This document shows, piece by piece, positions 1-11,163 of a DNA stretch of 64,000 bases. The stretch is from contig CM000855.1 of assembly GCA_000163995.1 (NCBI GenBank), positions 516,028 through 580,027 on the forward strand, read 5' to 3'. Origin of the DNA: Campylobacter jejuni subsp. jejuni 414 (lineage in GTDB: Bacteria; Campylobacterota; Campylobacteria; Campylobacterales; Campylobacteraceae). Positions within the stretch are counted from its first letter, which is position 1. The number at the start of each line of letters is the position of its first letter. The translations under genes were made by a program, and so were the position numbers. The notes under the pieces are model-generated. The model saw only the letters and a program-made list of their open reading frames with translations, ran no database searches and was not told the DNA's origin.

Positions 1-716
1 TAGGACTTATTCTAGAAGAAGGTTTTGAGCTAGAAAAACTAGAACGCATTTTAAAAAGTATTAAAGAAGAGTGTGAAAAATGTGGAATAATGTTAGTTTG
101 TGGCGATACTAAAGTCGTCCCTAAAGGTAAAGGAGATGAAATTTATATCAATACCACCGTCTTAGGAGAAATCATTGCTAAAAAAGAGAGTAAAAATATC
201 AAAGCAGGGCTTAGCATACTTCTTTCAGGTGATATAGGAAGACATGGGGCTAGTGTTTTAATCAAAAGAAATGAGTTAGAAGCTGATATAAAAAGCGATT
301 GTAAGGCTTTAGATAAAGAAGTTTTAGAGCTTTTAGAAAAAGGCGTAAAAGTCGTAGCTATGCGTGATGCTACTCGTGGGGGACTTAGTGCGGTTTTAAA
401 CGAATGGGCAAAGCAAAGCACGAATGATCTTTTGATTTTTGAAGAAAAAATTATCGTTCAAGATGAAGTTTTAGGACTTTGTGAGCTTTTTGGCTATGAA
501 GCGTATGAGCTTGCCAACGAAGGCACTTTTATACTTTGTGTAGAAAAAGAAGATGAGTTAAAAGCCTTAGAAATTCTAAAAAAATACAATGCAAACGCGA
601 GTATCATAGGCGAAGTTTTAGAAGAGAAAAAAGCACGCGTGGTTTTACAAAATGCTTATGGAGCCAAACGCTTTTTAGAAAGCCCCAAAGGCGAGCTTTT
701 ACCAAGAATTTGCTAA
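1..716 (+). CDS. hypE: Hydrogenase maturation protein HypE, 3' part
   Basis: This is the C-terminal part of HypE. The frame is open from the first bases, so the start lies outside the window. HypE dehydrates a carbamoyl group on its own C-terminal cysteine to a thiocyanate, which supplies the cyanide ligands of the NiFe hydrogenase active site. The protein ends in Pro-Arg-Ile-Cys, the hallmark tail whose final Cys carries the group. The PKGKGDEIYINTT stretch and the RDATRGGL motif fit the AIR-synthase-like fold. Its stop overlaps the hypA start (TAATG), which implies translational coupling inside a hyp operon. Confidence 0.93.
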   Translation, partial: GLILEEGFELEKLERILKSIKEECEKCGIMLVCGDTKVVPKGKGDEIYINTTVLGEIIAKKESKNIKAGLSILLSGDIGRHGASVLIKRNELEADIKSDCKALDKEVLELLEKGVKVVAMRDATRGGLSAVLNEWAKQSTNDLLIFEEKIIVQDEVLGLCELFGYEAYELANEGTFILCVEKEDELKALEILKKYNANASIIGEVLEEKKARVVLQNAYGAKRFLESPKGELLPRIC

Positions 717-1060
717 TGCACGAATTAAGTATAGTAGAGTCTTTAATCGAACTTTGTGAAGAAAATGCTTTAAATAACAACGCTAAAAGCGTGCAAGAAA
801 TTTATGTAAAAATTGGGCGTTTAAGCGGTATAGAAGTGAATCTTTTTAAGCGTTGTTATGAAACTTTTAAAGAAAATTCCAATCTTTGTAAAAATGCTAA
901 ACTTTTTATAGAATTTGCCCCGCTTGAAATTTTATGCTTAAAATGTGATCAAAAAAGTATTTTAGAAGAAAATGTTTTTAAATGTCCTAAGTGTAAAAGC
1001 ATAGAATACAAGATCGCACAAGGTGAGGACTTGCATCTCATGCGACTTGTCATGGAGTGA
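716..1060 (+). CDS. hypA: Hydrogenase nickel incorporation protein HypA
   Basis: HypA delivers nickel to the large subunit of NiFe hydrogenase and, in related epsilonproteobacteria, to urease. The 114-residue product begins Met-His-Glu; His2 is the conserved nickel ligand. Two CxxC pairs (CLKC and CPKC) near residues 73-92 form the zinc site. I chose the ATG at 716, which overlaps the hypE stop, rather than an upstream in-frame TTG, because only this start places His at position 2. Length and motifs are normal for the family. It is the last gene of the hyp operon before a strong convergent terminator. Confidence 0.95.
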   Translation: MHELSIVESLIELCEENALNNNAKSVQEIYVKIGRLSGIEVNLFKRCYETFKENSNLCKNAKLFIEFAPLEILCLKCDQKSILEENVFKCPKCKSIEYKIAQGEDLHLMRLVME

Positions 1061-1091
1061 AAGTAAAAATCATTTTTTGATTTTTACTTTC
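1059..1091. terminator. Bidirectional terminator between hypA and the convergent pseudogene
   Basis: A perfect 14-base inverted repeat (GAAAGTAAAAATCA and its complement) surrounds a loop of five T. It contains the hypA stop on one strand and the stop of the minus-strand gene on the other. It ends in T-rich sequence in both directions, as expected of a shared intrinsic terminator. Confidence 0.75.
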
Positions 1092-2124
1092 TGCTTTCAA
1101 ATGCTTTGATAATATCTGTTTTATATTGATAAATATCTTCTAGTTTTTCTATATTATAATTTGCTCCATCTGGGAAACTAATAGATTTTTTGGCTGTATT
1201 AAAATACAATCTACATATCCACTTAGTAACTTTGCCTTGATACAAAATACTAAAATAACTTAAAGTATCTTTGTAGCTTACATCTTCAAGATTGGCATTG
1301 ACACTAGCAAGGATTGATTTTACTATATAAAAGCCCTGTAATTCTTCTTCTGTTGTGACAATATCTTTACTTTCATCGATTTGTTCATCATTTTCATCAT
1401 CGTTTATGTTTTGAAGATTATTTTTAATACTTGTGATTTTTTCATAAGCTAAATCATTGATAATTTCTTTAAAAGATTTTTTAATATAATTTTTAAATTC
1501 TTCTAAAACAGCACTAGTCATTCTTTTTTCTGTCATTTGCTTAGCAAAAAAACTTGTAAATTCATCACTTGGATTTTCTATTTCACTTTTAAAAATTTCT
1601 TGTATACTTCGGTAATATTTTTTTCCATAGCAATACTTAAAATTTCATCTAAATTTAAATCAGTGCAAATAAAACGTTTTAAATCTTTAATATCTCTAGG
1701 TTTAAGTTTTTCAAGATTAACAACTAAAAATGGTATTTTATCCATAAGATTTTGTTGCTCAATATCTGTAAAAAACCTATATTCAATACCATTGGTAAGA
1801 ATGGCAAATTTAATACTAGGATTAGTATTAAAATATCTTACAAGTTGATTGTTGTGATTATCTAAATTTTCAGTATGATTTTTAGCTTCAATTAAAATAA
1901 AAGGTTTTGAATCTTTAAAAATAGCATAATCAACCTTTTCGCCTTTTTTAGTTCCTATATCTGCGGTATATTCTGGTACAACAATGCTAGGATTAAAAAC
2001 ATCATAACCTAGTGTTTTTAAATGGCATTATAAAAGTCATTTTTGTAGCTTCTTCGGTGTTTACAAGTGTTTTGCGTTCGGCTATTGTTTCAACGATAGC
2101 ATTTAATTGATTTTCAAAATCCAT
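1084..2124 (-). pseudogene. Type I restriction R N-terminus-like protein, frameshifted
   Basis: Three reading-frame pieces join into one protein of about 345 residues. It begins MDFENQLNAIVETIAERKT at 2124, passes through LGYDVFNPSIVVPEYTADIG, KKGEKVDYAIF and FILIEAKN, and ends at 1084. The D-x(n)-E-A-K arrangement is the PD-(D/E)xK nuclease core of HsdR_N-like proteins, stand-alone relatives of type I restriction subunits. Two single-base frame changes break it. One is between about 2021 and 2055. The other is in a T7 run (A7 in the gene) at 1622-1628, where one more base restores the frame. It may be truly dead or may reflect sequencing error. From memory, C. jejuni NCTC 11168 has capA at this position. 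Confidence 0.75.
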
Positions 2125-2214
2125 TTTTATTCCTTTTGTTTTTATTAAAGTATTATGGCAATATTTTTTAGTTTTATAATAAAAAAGTGATTTTAATTTT
2201 TATAATTTCACTAT

Positions 2215-3181
2215 TTAACTTTTTAAAATCCTTGCAAGTTTGAGTAAATTTGAAATCAAAAATTCTTTTTTTACGAGCTTGGAATTAGTTTTAAGTTCGT
2301 ATTCGCTTTGAAGCAAAAGAGTGAAAATTTCTTTGTATTGTTCGAGTTTTAAACTAAAGGCTTGAGTGCTTAAATTTTGTCCTACTTGTGGGGGTGGAGT
2401 ATAGCCTAAAAGTTCTTTAAAATCAATTTTGCCATTAACTTTAGCATAAAGTGTGATTTTAAACAAGCGATAAAAAGAATTGTATAAAGAGTTAATCAAA
2501 GCAATTTCATTAAAATTGTCTAAAATTTTTTCAAGCTCGCTTTTAAAGTCTTGTTTTTTTAAAATTTTTTTCAAAAAAGCTTTCAAAACTTCCTGTATTT
2601 AAACTATAACAATATTGTTCTATGGTTTTTTCATCTACTCTTAAGCCGCTAAATTTATTAAGCTCACTCGCAGCAAGATATAAGTTTTCATCAAAACTTG
2701 TAAAAAGAGTAAACAAAGCATTTTGAGTGATTTCAACTCCTAGTTGTTTTGCCTTTATGCTTAAAAGTTCTACACCTTCTCTAGCTCCATTGACTTTAAA
2801 AAATCTTACAAAATGAGGAGAGAAAACTTTTTCTATATCGCTTTGCTTAGAGTTTTCATCATAAAGTTCTAAAAGAAAAAAATTATCTGTATTATTTTTA
2901 CAAAGGTCTACTAAAATTTTAAGATCTTTTGTTGGGATTTTTTTAGAAGTTTTAATTTCTAGTAATTTTTTTTCACTAAAAAGCGATCCTCCACTTAAAA
3001 AATCACTTGCACGAGCAAAACTATATTCTTCAAAAAAAAGCTTTAAAGTTTCATCAACTTGATATTTTTCCTTTATAAATTCAGTATAAAGCTCGTTTTG
3101 AAAATTATCCGCTCCATAAAGAAAGAAAAAATTTGGCATTGAATCTTTATAAAGTAGGGTTTGAAGATCTTTTCTATACAT
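2215..3181 (-). CDS. holA: DNA polymerase III delta subunit HolA, with frameshift
   Basis: The delta subunit of the clamp loader opens the beta sliding clamp. The N-terminal piece starts at 3181 (MYRKDLQTLLYKD) and contains the family's FFLYGADNF segment. The C-terminal piece ends at 2215. They are in different frames and meet at an A7 run (T7 at 2565-2571). With six A the protein reads continuously through GSFESFFEKILKKQDF and is about 320 residues, the usual size. Since holA is normally essential, an assembly indel is more likely than a real lesion. The start codon overlaps the corrected end of rnr, so the two form an operon. The gene order matches Cj0630c-Cj0631c. Confidence 0.85.
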
Positions 3182-5109
3182 TTTCTTCCTTTTTTAAGCC
3201 TTTGAGTGATTTTAGCATAAATTTTTGCCATGACTATATCTGCTTCTACGATTTGCACTTCAACGTTTTCTAATAAATTCACACGCGTATCATAAAGGAT
3301 AAGATCAGCCCCTCTGATTTCATCATCTAGTTTAGCTATGCAAACTCCATCATTTTGCACGATGAGAGCTTTAAATTTTTTACCTATGTTTTTACTCGCC
3401 CATCTAGCAAATTTTCTATCCATAAAATCAAAAGCAACCTTATCAGCTTCTCTTTCAAGCGTGCTAAGGCTTTGACAAGTATTTTCTATGTTTAAAAGTA
3501 GATAATTAAAAAGTTTTTCATCGTTTTTTTGTTTGGCTTTTAAAAGTCTATGTAAAATAAGATCAGAATATCTGCGTATAGGACTTGTAAAATGTGAGTA
3601 TTTGTCAAAGCCCAAGCCAAAATGCCCTGCATTTATGCTAGAATATTCTGCTTTTTTTTGTGCTTTAATGATGAGTTTATCTACTTCTGCTCTTAAACTT
3701 AACTCATTAGCTAAGGCTTGTATGTCGCGTATGAGTTCAGGAAGATTGGCTTTGAAATTCACATCTATTCCAAGTTCGCGTAATTCATTTAAAAGTTTAT
3801 CAATTTTTTTTGCATCAATACTTAGGTGATTTCTAAAAACGCCTATGTCTATGAGTTTTGCAGCGGCTTTATTGGCTAAAAGCATGCAATCTTCGATTAA
3901 ATTATGCGAAGGAGTGTCTTTTTCAAAAACTGTGCTTTTTAGACTCAGATTTTCATCTAAATTCATTCTTAGTTCTTCGGTGCGAAATTCAAAGGCATTT
4001 TTAAGACGCATTTTGCGTAAATTTTTTGTGATTTCAAAAAGTTTATAAAGCCATGAAAATTCTTTTAAATCAGGTTTTTGAACTAAAATTTCATCGACTT
4101 CATCGTAATTAAAACGGCGTTTTGAGTTGATAATACCTTCAAAAAGCTCTTCTTTCATGACTTTACACTCATGATTGAGTGTGATTTTAAAACAATATGC
4201 CAAGCGATCTAAATTAGGCTTTAAAGAACAGATATTTTCACTCAAAGGGCGTGGCAACATAGGTATGGCAATATGTGGAAAATAAATGGAAAATCCACGA
4301 TTTCTAGCTTCTTTATCTATAGCACTATAAGCATAAACATATTCACTAACATCAGCAATAGCTACATAAATTTCGCGTTTTTGTGTGTCAAAATAAATCG
4401 CATCATCAAAATCTTTTGCATGTGCAGGATCTATGGTGCAAAAAGGTAAAGCTCTTAAATCTATGCGATTTTCATACATACTTGCATCAACGCTATTGCC
4501 GTTTGCTAGAGCTTCTTTGATGCAAGCGTCGCTAAATTCATTATTTTTATTAAAAAGTGCTAAAGAAATTTTTTCATCTACGTTTTCATCATCGATATGT
4601 CCTAAAACTTCTATGATATTGTTATTTTCATTTTCTATTTTTAAAATTGTCCCTAAGGGCAATGTTTTTAAGGATTTTTGAGAGGCCTTTAAGGCAGTGC
4701 TTAATCCTGTTTTGATATTCATTCCAAGTACAGTTTCGCTGTATTTTTTAGTAATTACCAAAGAGGTTTCATTGGCTCTTTTTAAGACTAAAATTACCTT
4801 TGCACTAGGGCGTTTTTTCTTTAAGGGCAAAAGCTTTACCGCTATTATATCTTTATAGTTTGCACCTTTTAGATTTTTATTTTCTATTAAAAGATCTTTT
4901 TTAAAACTTTCATCAAAACATTTTAAAAAACCTATTCCTTTACTTGAAATATCAAGCACTCCAAAGGTAAAGCCATTGTTAAGATAGTATTTGTTTTTGT
5001 GTTCTTTGATGATATGATTGGCTAGAAGTTCTCTTAAAATTTGTTTGAATTCATTATTTACTTCATGAGAGCTAATGCCATAATTAAGACTGTTTAAAAA
5101 TTCTTTCAC
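3073..5109 (-). CDS. rnr: Ribonuclease R
   Basis: RNase R is a processive 3'-5' exoribonuclease that degrades structured RNA. The sequence shows an N-terminal winged-helix/cold-shock part, then the RNB catalytic core with FCTIDPAHAKDFDDAI and YVAIADVSEYV (metal-binding aspartates), the FTSPIRRYSDLILHRLL signature, and a C-terminal S1-like part. As read, the frame runs on to 3073 through 34 odd residues. One base fewer in the T6 run at 3190-3195 would end it at a TAG at 3174 with the tail QRLKKEENV, about 644 residues, overlapping the holA ATG. I believe that is the true end. A possible TATAAA-type promoter lies in the divergent gap with ilvC. Confidence 0.92.
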   Translation of the reverse strand: MKEFLNSLNYGISSHEVNNEFKQILRELLANHIIKEHKNKYYLNNGFTFGVLDISSKGIGFLKCFDESFKKDLLIENKNLKGANYKDIIAVKLLPLKKKRPSAKVILVLKRANETSLVITKKYSETVLGMNIKTGLSTALKASQKSLKTLPLGTILKIENENNNIIEVLGHIDDENVDEKISLALFNKNNEFSDACIKEALANGNSVDASMYENRIDLRALPFCTIDPAHAKDFDDAIYFDTQKREIYVAIADVSEYVYAYSAIDKEARNRGFSIYFPHIAIPMLPRPLSENICSLKPNLDRLAYCFKITLNHECKVMKEELFEGIINSKRRFNYDEVDEILVQKPDLKEFSWLYKLFEITKNLRKMRLKNAFEFRTEELRMNLDENLSLKSTVFEKDTPSHNLIEDCMLLANKAAAKLIDIGVFRNHLSIDAKKIDKLLNELRELGIDVNFKANLPELIRDIQALANELSLRAEVDKLIIKAQKKAEYSSINAGHFGLGFDKYSHFTSPIRRYSDLILHRLLKAKQKNDEKLFNYLLLNIENTCQSLSTLEREADKVAFDFMDRKFARWASKNIGKKFKALIVQNDGVCIAKLDDEIRGADLILYDTRVNLLENVEVQIVEADIVMAKIYAKITQRLKKGRKCIEKIFKPYFIKIQCQIFSFFMERIIFKTSFILNL

Positions 5110-5186
5110 TTTTGATACTTTATGATTTTTTATAAAATTCTTGCATAAAGTTTATAAAAAAAATATGAAATTTATACTTTAATTGT

Positions 5187-5192
5187 TATAAT
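5187..5192 (+). promoter_or_regulatory. Probable ilvC promoter, -10 box
   Basis: A perfect TATAAT lies 41 bases before the ilvC ATG in an A/T-rich stretch without a clear -35 box, the usual look of sigma70 promoters in Campylobacter. An AAGGAG ribosome site follows at 5217-5222. Confidence 0.65.
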
Positions 5193-5218
5193 AGCACCTT
5201 TAACTTTTGAATTTTTAA

Positions 5219-6250
<1,032 letters not shown>

Positions 6251-6253
6251 ACA

Positions 6254-7339
6254 TTGTCAAAGAAAAAATTAGTTCAAATTCAGCGTTATTTAATCATAGC
6301 TATACTTTTTTTACTTTGTATAGCTTTAGCTTTGGGAATTTTGATTAAATATCAAGATTCTCAAAATATTACTCAAATAAATACTACAAACATTGTTAAA
6401 GAAGATGAAATAAAAGCCCCATCCATTTTTAAAGATCATGTGGATAAAATTGATGTTTTTAGATATGTTGAAATATTTGATCAAAATATTGAAAATAATC
6501 ATTCCATAGGTATTTTAGATCAAAAAATGCAAGAAATTGATGATTTAAATACAAGTTTAAATGAACAAAATTTAAGTAATGCGGATCAAAATTTAACTCA
6601 AAATCAAAATTTTATTTTAAAAGATGAAAATTTAACTCAAGAACAAAATTTAACTTTTGCAGAGGATATTAATTTAAATAAAAATTCTAAAAAACCAAAA
6701 CTTGCTATTATTATCGATGATATGGCAAATGCAAATCAAGTTAGAGGTTTAAAAGCTTTAAATTTAAAACTAAACCCTTCTTTTTTTCCGCCAGATAAAA
6801 ACCACAGTGAAACACCAAAACTTGCTTTGAAATTTGATTTTTATATGGTGCATTTACCTTTAGCGGCGATTAATTATAATAAACCCGAACTTGATACTTT
6901 AAATCCAAATGATAGCAAAGAAAGGATTTTGAAAAAAATTAAGCAAATTAAAAAAGATTTTAAAAATTTAAGATATATCAACAATCATACAGGAAGTTTA
7001 TTTACGAGTAACGAAGAAGCTATGAGAAAACTTTATGAAGCTTTAAAAAATCAAAATATATTTTTTGTGGATTCTAAAACCATAGGAAATTCTAAGGCGA
7101 ATAAAATAGCTAAAGAGCTGAGTATCCCTTATATACAAAGAGATGTGTTTTTAGATAATGAAGATGATGTTAATTATGTTAAAAAACAACTTAAAAGTGC
7201 GGTAGAACTTGCGCAAAAAAAAGGTTTTGCTATAGCTATAGGACATCCTAGAAAAAACACTTTTAAAGCCTTAGAGCAAAGCAAGGATTTGTTAAAAAGT
7301 GTAGAGCTTGTGTATTTGAGTGAAATTTATGGCAAGTGA
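6254..7339 (+). CDS. Divergent polysaccharide deacetylase family protein
   Basis: The 361-residue protein starts with TTG four bases after ilvC. An N-terminal membrane anchor (about residues 11-30) is followed by an Asn/Gln-rich, low-complexity linker with repeats of the type DQNLTQNQN. The C-terminal domain has KPKLAIIIDDMA, YINNHTGSLFT, FFVDSKT and AIAIGHPR, the pattern of the divergent polysaccharide deacetylase family (YibQ-like, a circularly variant NodB fold). The protein is probably periplasmic and anchored in the inner membrane. The substrate is unknown, and I do not claim a reaction. It corresponds by position to Cj0633. Confidence 0.82.
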   Translation: MSKKKLVQIQRYLIIAILFLLCIALALGILIKYQDSQNITQINTTNIVKEDEIKAPSIFKDHVDKIDVFRYVEIFDQNIENNHSIGILDQKMQEIDDLNTSLNEQNLSNADQNLTQNQNFILKDENLTQEQNLTFAEDINLNKNSKKPKLAIIIDDMANANQVRGLKALNLKLNPSFFPPDKNHSETPKLALKFDFYMVHLPLAAINYNKPELDTLNPNDSKERILKKIKQIKKDFKNLRYINNHTGSLFTSNEEAMRKLYEALKNQNIFFVDSKTIGNSKANKIAKELSIPYIQRDVFLDNEDDVNYVKKQLKSAVELAQKKGFAIAIGHPRKNTFKALEQSKDLLKSVELVYLSEIYGK

Positions 7340-8102
7340 AATTTTGCCTAATGAGTTTTTAGAGCTTTTTAAAGATTTAAAAAAGCCACCTAAAAAATTG
7401 CACTATAAGGGAGATTTATCTTTATTAAAGCAAGATAAAATTGCTATTATAGGTTCAAGGCGTATGAGCATTTATACAAAAAATTGTGTTTTTTCTTTAG
7501 CAAATATGCTCAAAAATGCTCATCTTTGTGTGGTAAGTGGCGGTGCTTTAGGGGTGGATATTACTGCAAGTATGGCAGCTATACCAAATACTATAGGTAT
7601 TTTTGCCAATGGCTTAGGACAAATTTATCCTAAAGGCAATGAAAAAATTATCAAGCAAATTTATGAAAATGCTTTGGCTTTGAGTGAATATAAAGATGAT
7701 TATTTGCCTAAAAATTATGATTTTTTACTAAGAAATCGTTTGGTTGTTGCTTTAAGTAAGGCCGTTGTAGTTGCACAAGCGGATATTAAAAGTGGTTCTA
7801 TGCAAAGTGCAAGACTTGCTCTAGAGCTTAATAAGCCTTTATATGTTTTACCACAAAGATTTCAAGAAAGCACAGGAACTAATTTACTTTTAAAAGAAAA
7901 TAAAGCAAAATTAATTTGTGATTTTAAGGAATTTGTGAGTGAGTTTGCAAGTATAGATATAAATAAAGATGAATTTTTAGAGTTTTGTAAAAAAGGTGTG
8001 AGTGTTGATGAGGCTTTTAAAATTTATGGACAAAAAGTTTATGAATATGAGCTTGAAGGAAAAATTTCCATAGAAGGGCTTTTTATAAGGGTTTTAATAT
8101 GA
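7329..8102 (+). CDS. dprA: DNA processing protein DprA
   Basis: DprA binds incoming single-stranded DNA and loads RecA on it during natural transformation. The roughly 257-residue protein has a Rossmann-like core with [24 protein letters not shown] and [13 protein letters not shown], the conserved DprA/Smf pattern, and [12 protein letters not shown] later. I prefer the ATG at 7329, which overlaps the end of the previous gene, over the GTG at 7320. The protein is shorter than enterobacterial DprA and lacks a clear C-terminal winged-helix domain, which is common in this group. It is consistent with the natural competence of C. jejuni. Confidence 0.92.
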   Translation: MASEILPNEFLELFKDLKKPPKKLHYKGDLSLLKQDKIAIIGSRRMSIYTKNCVFSLANMLKNAHLCVVSGGALGVDITASMAAIPNTIGIFANGLGQIYPKGNEKIIKQIYENALALSEYKDDYLPKNYDFLLRNRLVVALSKAVVVAQADIKSGSMQSARLALELNKPLYVLPQRFQESTGTNLLLKENKAKLICDFKEFVSEFASIDINKDEFLEFCKKGVSVDEAFKIYGQKVYEYELEGKISIEGLFIRVLI

Positions 8103-8482
8103 AAGCTTTGGCTTTGGATGTGGGTTTAAAACGTATAGGTGTAGCACTTTGCGTGGATAAAAAGATTGCTTTGCCTTTAAATGCGGTTTTAAGAAAAAAT
8201 CGCAACCAAGCTGCTAGTGAAATCAAAAATTTACTTAAAATACATGAAATTTCTTTACTTATAGTAGGCATTCCTAAAGGTGGATCGAGTGAAGAAGAAA
8301 TGACAAGACGTATTAAGCATTTTGTATCTTTGCTTGAGTTTGATAAAGAAATTTGTTTTATAGATGAAAGTGGGACAAGCAAAGAAGCTTTAAAATACGG
8401 TGTAGCTAATGCACGCGAAAAAGATGGTAAGTTAGACTCTTTAGCTGCTTTTATTATGATAAAGGATTATTTTGCTCTCTAG
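8099..8482 (+). CDS. ruvX: Holliday junction resolvase-like protein RuvX (YqgF)
   Basis: The 127-residue RNase H-fold protein has [13 protein letters not shown] at the N-terminus, LLIVGIPKG in the middle and IDESGTS near residue 90, the YqgF family signature. In E. coli this protein processes the 5' end of pre-16S rRNA; the resolvase name rests on fold similarity. The ATG overlaps the dprA stop by four bases, and the end overlaps the next gene, so all are co-transcribed. Confidence 0.9.
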   Translation: MKALALDVGLKRIGVALCVDKKIALPLNAVLRKNRNQAASEIKNLLKIHEISLLIVGIPKGGSSEEEMTRRIKHFVSLLEFDKEICFIDESGTSKEALKYGVANAREKDGKLDSLAAFIMIKDYFAL

Positions 8483-9350
8483 GATAGAAAAACTCTATAC
8501 CAAGGATGAAATGCAAAATATTTTATCTTCTTTTGCTCAAGAAAAAAATGTTTGCGTATTTGTAAATACTTTAAAATCTAGCGTTAAGGAATTGGAAGAA
8601 GAATTTTTAAAACAAGGTTTAAAATTTAGAAAAATCAATACTTATTGTTATTTGTTTGAAGCTAAAGATAAAGTTATTTTAAGTTCTATGAAAGCTTTTA
8701 ATGAATTTAAATTTTATATACAAAATTATTCTTCTTATTTGTGTGCTCTAAATTTAGAAGTTAAAGCAGGGCAAAGTGTTCTTGATATATGTGCGGCTCC
8801 TGGTGGTAAAAGTATCAATCTTGCAAATTTTATGCAAAACACAGGTTATTTGGCTTGTAATGAGCTTAGCAAGGATAGGTTTTTTACTTTACAAAAAAAT
8901 CTTAAAAATTACGGCGTGAATGCTAAAATTTTTATGAAAAATGGTAAAAATATAGGCAATTTATGTCCTTTGAAATTTGATAAAATCTTGCTTGATGCAC
9001 CTTGTTCAACTTTTGCTAAAATAGGTTTTGACTTAGAAAAAAGCTATCAAGAAATAAAAAATATTGCTAAAACTCAAAAAAAACTTCTACATTCTGCTTT
9101 AAAAGCGTTAAAAATAGGTGGGGAACTTGTATATAGCACTTGCACTTTTACCAAAGAAGAAAATGAAGAAGTGATAGAAAATGCTTTAAAAAGTGAGTTT
9201 AAATTAGAGCTTTTAGATATTGATTTAGAAGATGTGCAAGCTAAAGCAGGACATAGTGAAGAGTTTGTCGAAATTTCAAAATGTAGGCGTATTTTACCAA
9301 GCTTAGACTATGATGGATTTTTTATAGCTAAGCTTAGGAAATTGCGCTGA
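8472..9350 (+). CDS. RsmB/NOP2/Sun-type RNA m5C methyltransferase
   Basis: This SAM-dependent RNA cytosine-5 methyltransferase shows the SAM-binding [10 protein letters not shown] near residue 112, the catalytic [11 protein letters not shown], and a second cysteine in [12 protein letters not shown], all hallmarks of the NOL1/NOP2/Sun family. At 292 residues it is shorter than E. coli RsmB because it has only a small N-terminal RNA-binding part. The start is TTG, overlapping ruvX by eleven bases. The exact RNA target (16S position or tRNA) cannot be read from the sequence. It corresponds to Cj0636. Confidence 0.9.
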   Translation: MLSRIEKLYTKDEMQNILSSFAQEKNVCVFVNTLKSSVKELEEEFLKQGLKFRKINTYCYLFEAKDKVILSSMKAFNEFKFYIQNYSSYLCALNLEVKAGQSVLDICAAPGGKSINLANFMQNTGYLACNELSKDRFFTLQKNLKNYGVNAKIFMKNGKNIGNLCPLKFDKILLDAPCSTFAKIGFDLEKSYQEIKNIAKTQKKLLHSALKALKIGGELVYSTCTFTKEENEEVIENALKSEFKLELLDIDLEDVQAKAGHSEEFVEISKCRRILPSLDYDGFFIAKLRKLR

Positions 9351-9466
9351 TTAATAAAATTATTCACATCGAAATATAAATTCATAAAAAAACTTAAAAA
9401 ACAATAAATATTTTTTTGTCTATTTCAAAGCTTAAAGTTCTATTTTTTAGTGCTTTGAGAAGAAAA

Positions 9467-9488
9467 TCACAGCGTGAAAAGGCTGTGA
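9467..9488. terminator. Hairpin between convergent genes (probable terminator)
   Basis: TCACAGC and GCTGTGA form a 7-bp stem around an 8-base loop between the plus-strand methyltransferase and minus-strand msrA. T runs follow on both sides (ATTTTTTT near 9499 on plus; TTTTC on minus). It fits a shared terminator but is not strong. The rest of 9351-9524 is A/T-rich, with no gene seen. Confidence 0.5.
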
Positions 9489-9524
9489 ATAAAGTTGAAA
9501 TTTTTTTAACCTTAAAAAATGAGA

Positions 9525-10022
9525 TTAGTCTGATTGTATCTTTTGTAGTTTTGGTATAATGACAGCTTGGCAATATCCTTGATTAGGATTATTTGTAAAA
9601 TAATGTTGATGGTAGTTTTCTGCTTTGTAGTAAGTTTGTAATTTTGAAATTTTGGTGACTATTTTTTTGCTAAATATTTTTTGTTGCTCTTCAATGAAAT
9701 TTTGAGCTAAAATTCTATCTTCTTCATTTTCGTAAAAAATTATAGAACGGTATTGTATACCTATATCCGCACCTTGTCTATCAATGCTTGTTGGATCGTG
9801 AATTTTAAAAAAGAGTGTCAAGATTTCAAGAAGTGAGATTTGTTTTTCATTGTATTTTATTTTGACAACTTCTATATTGCCATCGCCATTACATACGCTT
9901 TCATAACTAGGATTTGGATTTCCTCCACTGTATCCAACTTCAGTATTGATTACACCTCTTACACGTTCAAATACAGCTTCAATACACCAAAAACAACCGC
10001 CACCTAAAATAATATTTTTCAT
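9525..10022 (-). CDS. msrA: Peptide methionine sulfoxide reductase MsrA
   Basis: MsrA repairs oxidised methionine (S-form sulfoxide) in proteins. The 165-residue protein has the catalytic [12 protein letters not shown] at residues 8-19, then [13 protein letters not shown] and the C-terminal [10 protein letters not shown], all standard for MsrA. No MsrB domain is fused. It is the last gene of the minus-strand run aspS-adk-ppa-msrA. Confidence 0.95.
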   Translation of the reverse strand: MKNIILGGGCFWCIEAVFERVRGVINTEVGYSGGNPNPSYESVCNGDGNIEVVKIKYNEKQISLLEILTLFFKIHDPTSIDRQGADIGIQYRSIIFYENEEDRILAQNFIEEQQKIFSKKIVTKISKLQTYYKAENYHQHYFTNNPNQGYCQAVIIPKLQKIQSD

Positions 10023-10056
10023 GTGAGTTTTCCTTGGGTTTAGCCCTTTAAAGGGC

Positions 10057-10575
10057 TTATTTGTAGTTTTTAATTGCTTTTTCTAAAATTTCAATTGCAG
10101 CTTTTTCATCTTTGAAATCTTGGACTTTAACCCATTTATTTGGTTCTAAAATTTTATAAGTTTCAAAGAAATTTTTGATTTTGTTTAAAGTTGCTTGTGG
10201 TAAATCTGTATAGGTTTTTATACTATCATATCTTGCATCTATTTTTAAATTTGGAACAGCAAGAAGTTTTTCATCCATTCCGCTTTCATCTTCCATGATT
10301 AAAACACCAATTAAACGGCAAGGAATCACAGCTCCAGCTTGAATAGGATATTCATTAAGCACCAAAATATCCACAGGATCACCATCATCAGCTAAAGTAT
10401 TGGCAATAAAACCATAGTTTGCAGGGTAAAACATCGCACTAGCCATAACACGATCTACTATAATAGCACCACTATCTTTATCAATTTCATATTTGATATT
10501 TGAGCCGTATGGGATTTCGATTACGGCGTTGATTTTATTTGGGATATCTCCGATTTTAATTTTACTTAAATCCAT
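10057..10575 (-). CDS. ppa: Inorganic pyrophosphatase
   Basis: This family I soluble pyrophosphatase hydrolyses PPi to drive biosynthesis. The 172-residue protein contains [20 protein letters not shown] and the metal-binding signature [11 protein letters not shown], followed by [15 protein letters not shown]. Length and motifs are those of the bacterial hexameric enzyme. It lies nine bases downstream of adk in the same operon, a sensible pairing of nucleotide and pyrophosphate metabolism. Confidence 0.96.
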   Translation of the reverse strand: MDLSKIKIGDIPNKINAVIEIPYGSNIKYEIDKDSGAIIVDRVMASAMFYPANYGFIANTLADDGDPVDILVLNEYPIQAGAVIPCRLIGVLIMEDESGMDEKLLAVPNLKIDARYDSIKTYTDLPQATLNKIKNFFETYKILEPNKWVKVQDFKDEKAAIEILEKAIKNYK

Positions 10576-10584
10576 TTTTTCTCC

Positions 10585-11163
10585 TTATATACTTTGAATT
10601 TTTTTAATCAGTTCTTTCATATCTGCAACAATAGGTTCTATAGTACGCTCTCCATCAATAATAAAATGAAGTTTTTTCTTTTGATAAAAATCTAAAATTT
10701 CATTTAGAGGTTCTGTATAAACTTTCATTCTATTATAAAATACTTCTTCATTATCATCTATACCACGATTTCTACCTAAAACTCTTTCTTTAGCAACTTC
10801 TTCACTTACTCTTACTTCTATAACACCTTTAAGACAAACTTCATTTTGCTCGTTTAATACCTTATCAAATTCCATCATTTGCTCTACGTTTCTTGGATAA
10901 CCATCGATGATAATAGTTTTTGTAGGTGCGGCTTTAAGTGCTGAAACTATAGCATTTATAACCACATCTAAAGGAACAAGATTACCTTTAGAAATAAAGC
11001 CATCTATAGTTTTTCCAAGTTCACTTCCACTTGCTACTTCGGCTCTTAAAAGATCACCTGTTGAGTAGTGTGTGATATTTGTCGCATCTGCTTGTGCAAT
11101 TAAACTAGCATCGGTAGTTTTTCCGCTACCTGGTGCGCCTATGATTAAAAATAATTCTTTCAT
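10585..11163 (-). CDS. adk: Adenylate kinase
   Basis: Adenylate kinase interconverts ATP + AMP and 2 ADP. The P-loop GAPGSGKTT lies at residues 8-16, the AMP-binding [12 protein letters not shown] follows, and IIIDGYPRN matches the DGFPR signature with Tyr for Phe. The LID is short, as in many epsilonproteobacteria, giving 192 residues. The ATG overlaps the aspS stop by four bases. Confidence 0.95.
   Translation of the reverse strand: MKELFLIIGAPGSGKTTDASLIAQADATNITHYSTGDLLRAEVASGSELGKTIDGFISKGNLVPLDVVINAIVSALKAAPTKTIIIDGYPRNVEQMMEFDKVLNEQNEVCLKGVIEVRVSEEVAKERVLGRNRGIDDNEEVFYNRMKVYTEPLNEILDFYQKKKLHFIIDGERTIEPIVADMKELIKKIQSI

Noticed and set aside
3073..3173. A 34-residue C-terminal extension of RNase R
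   Set aside because: The extension is the holA coding sequence read in the wrong frame after a T6 run. With one T less, rnr ends at the usual place.
6560..6680. Repeated AAAATTTAAC-type motifs as a possible repeat array
   Set aside because: They lie in frame inside the deacetylase-like gene and encode its Asn/Gln/Leu-rich linker. No CRISPR-like spacing or palindromes.
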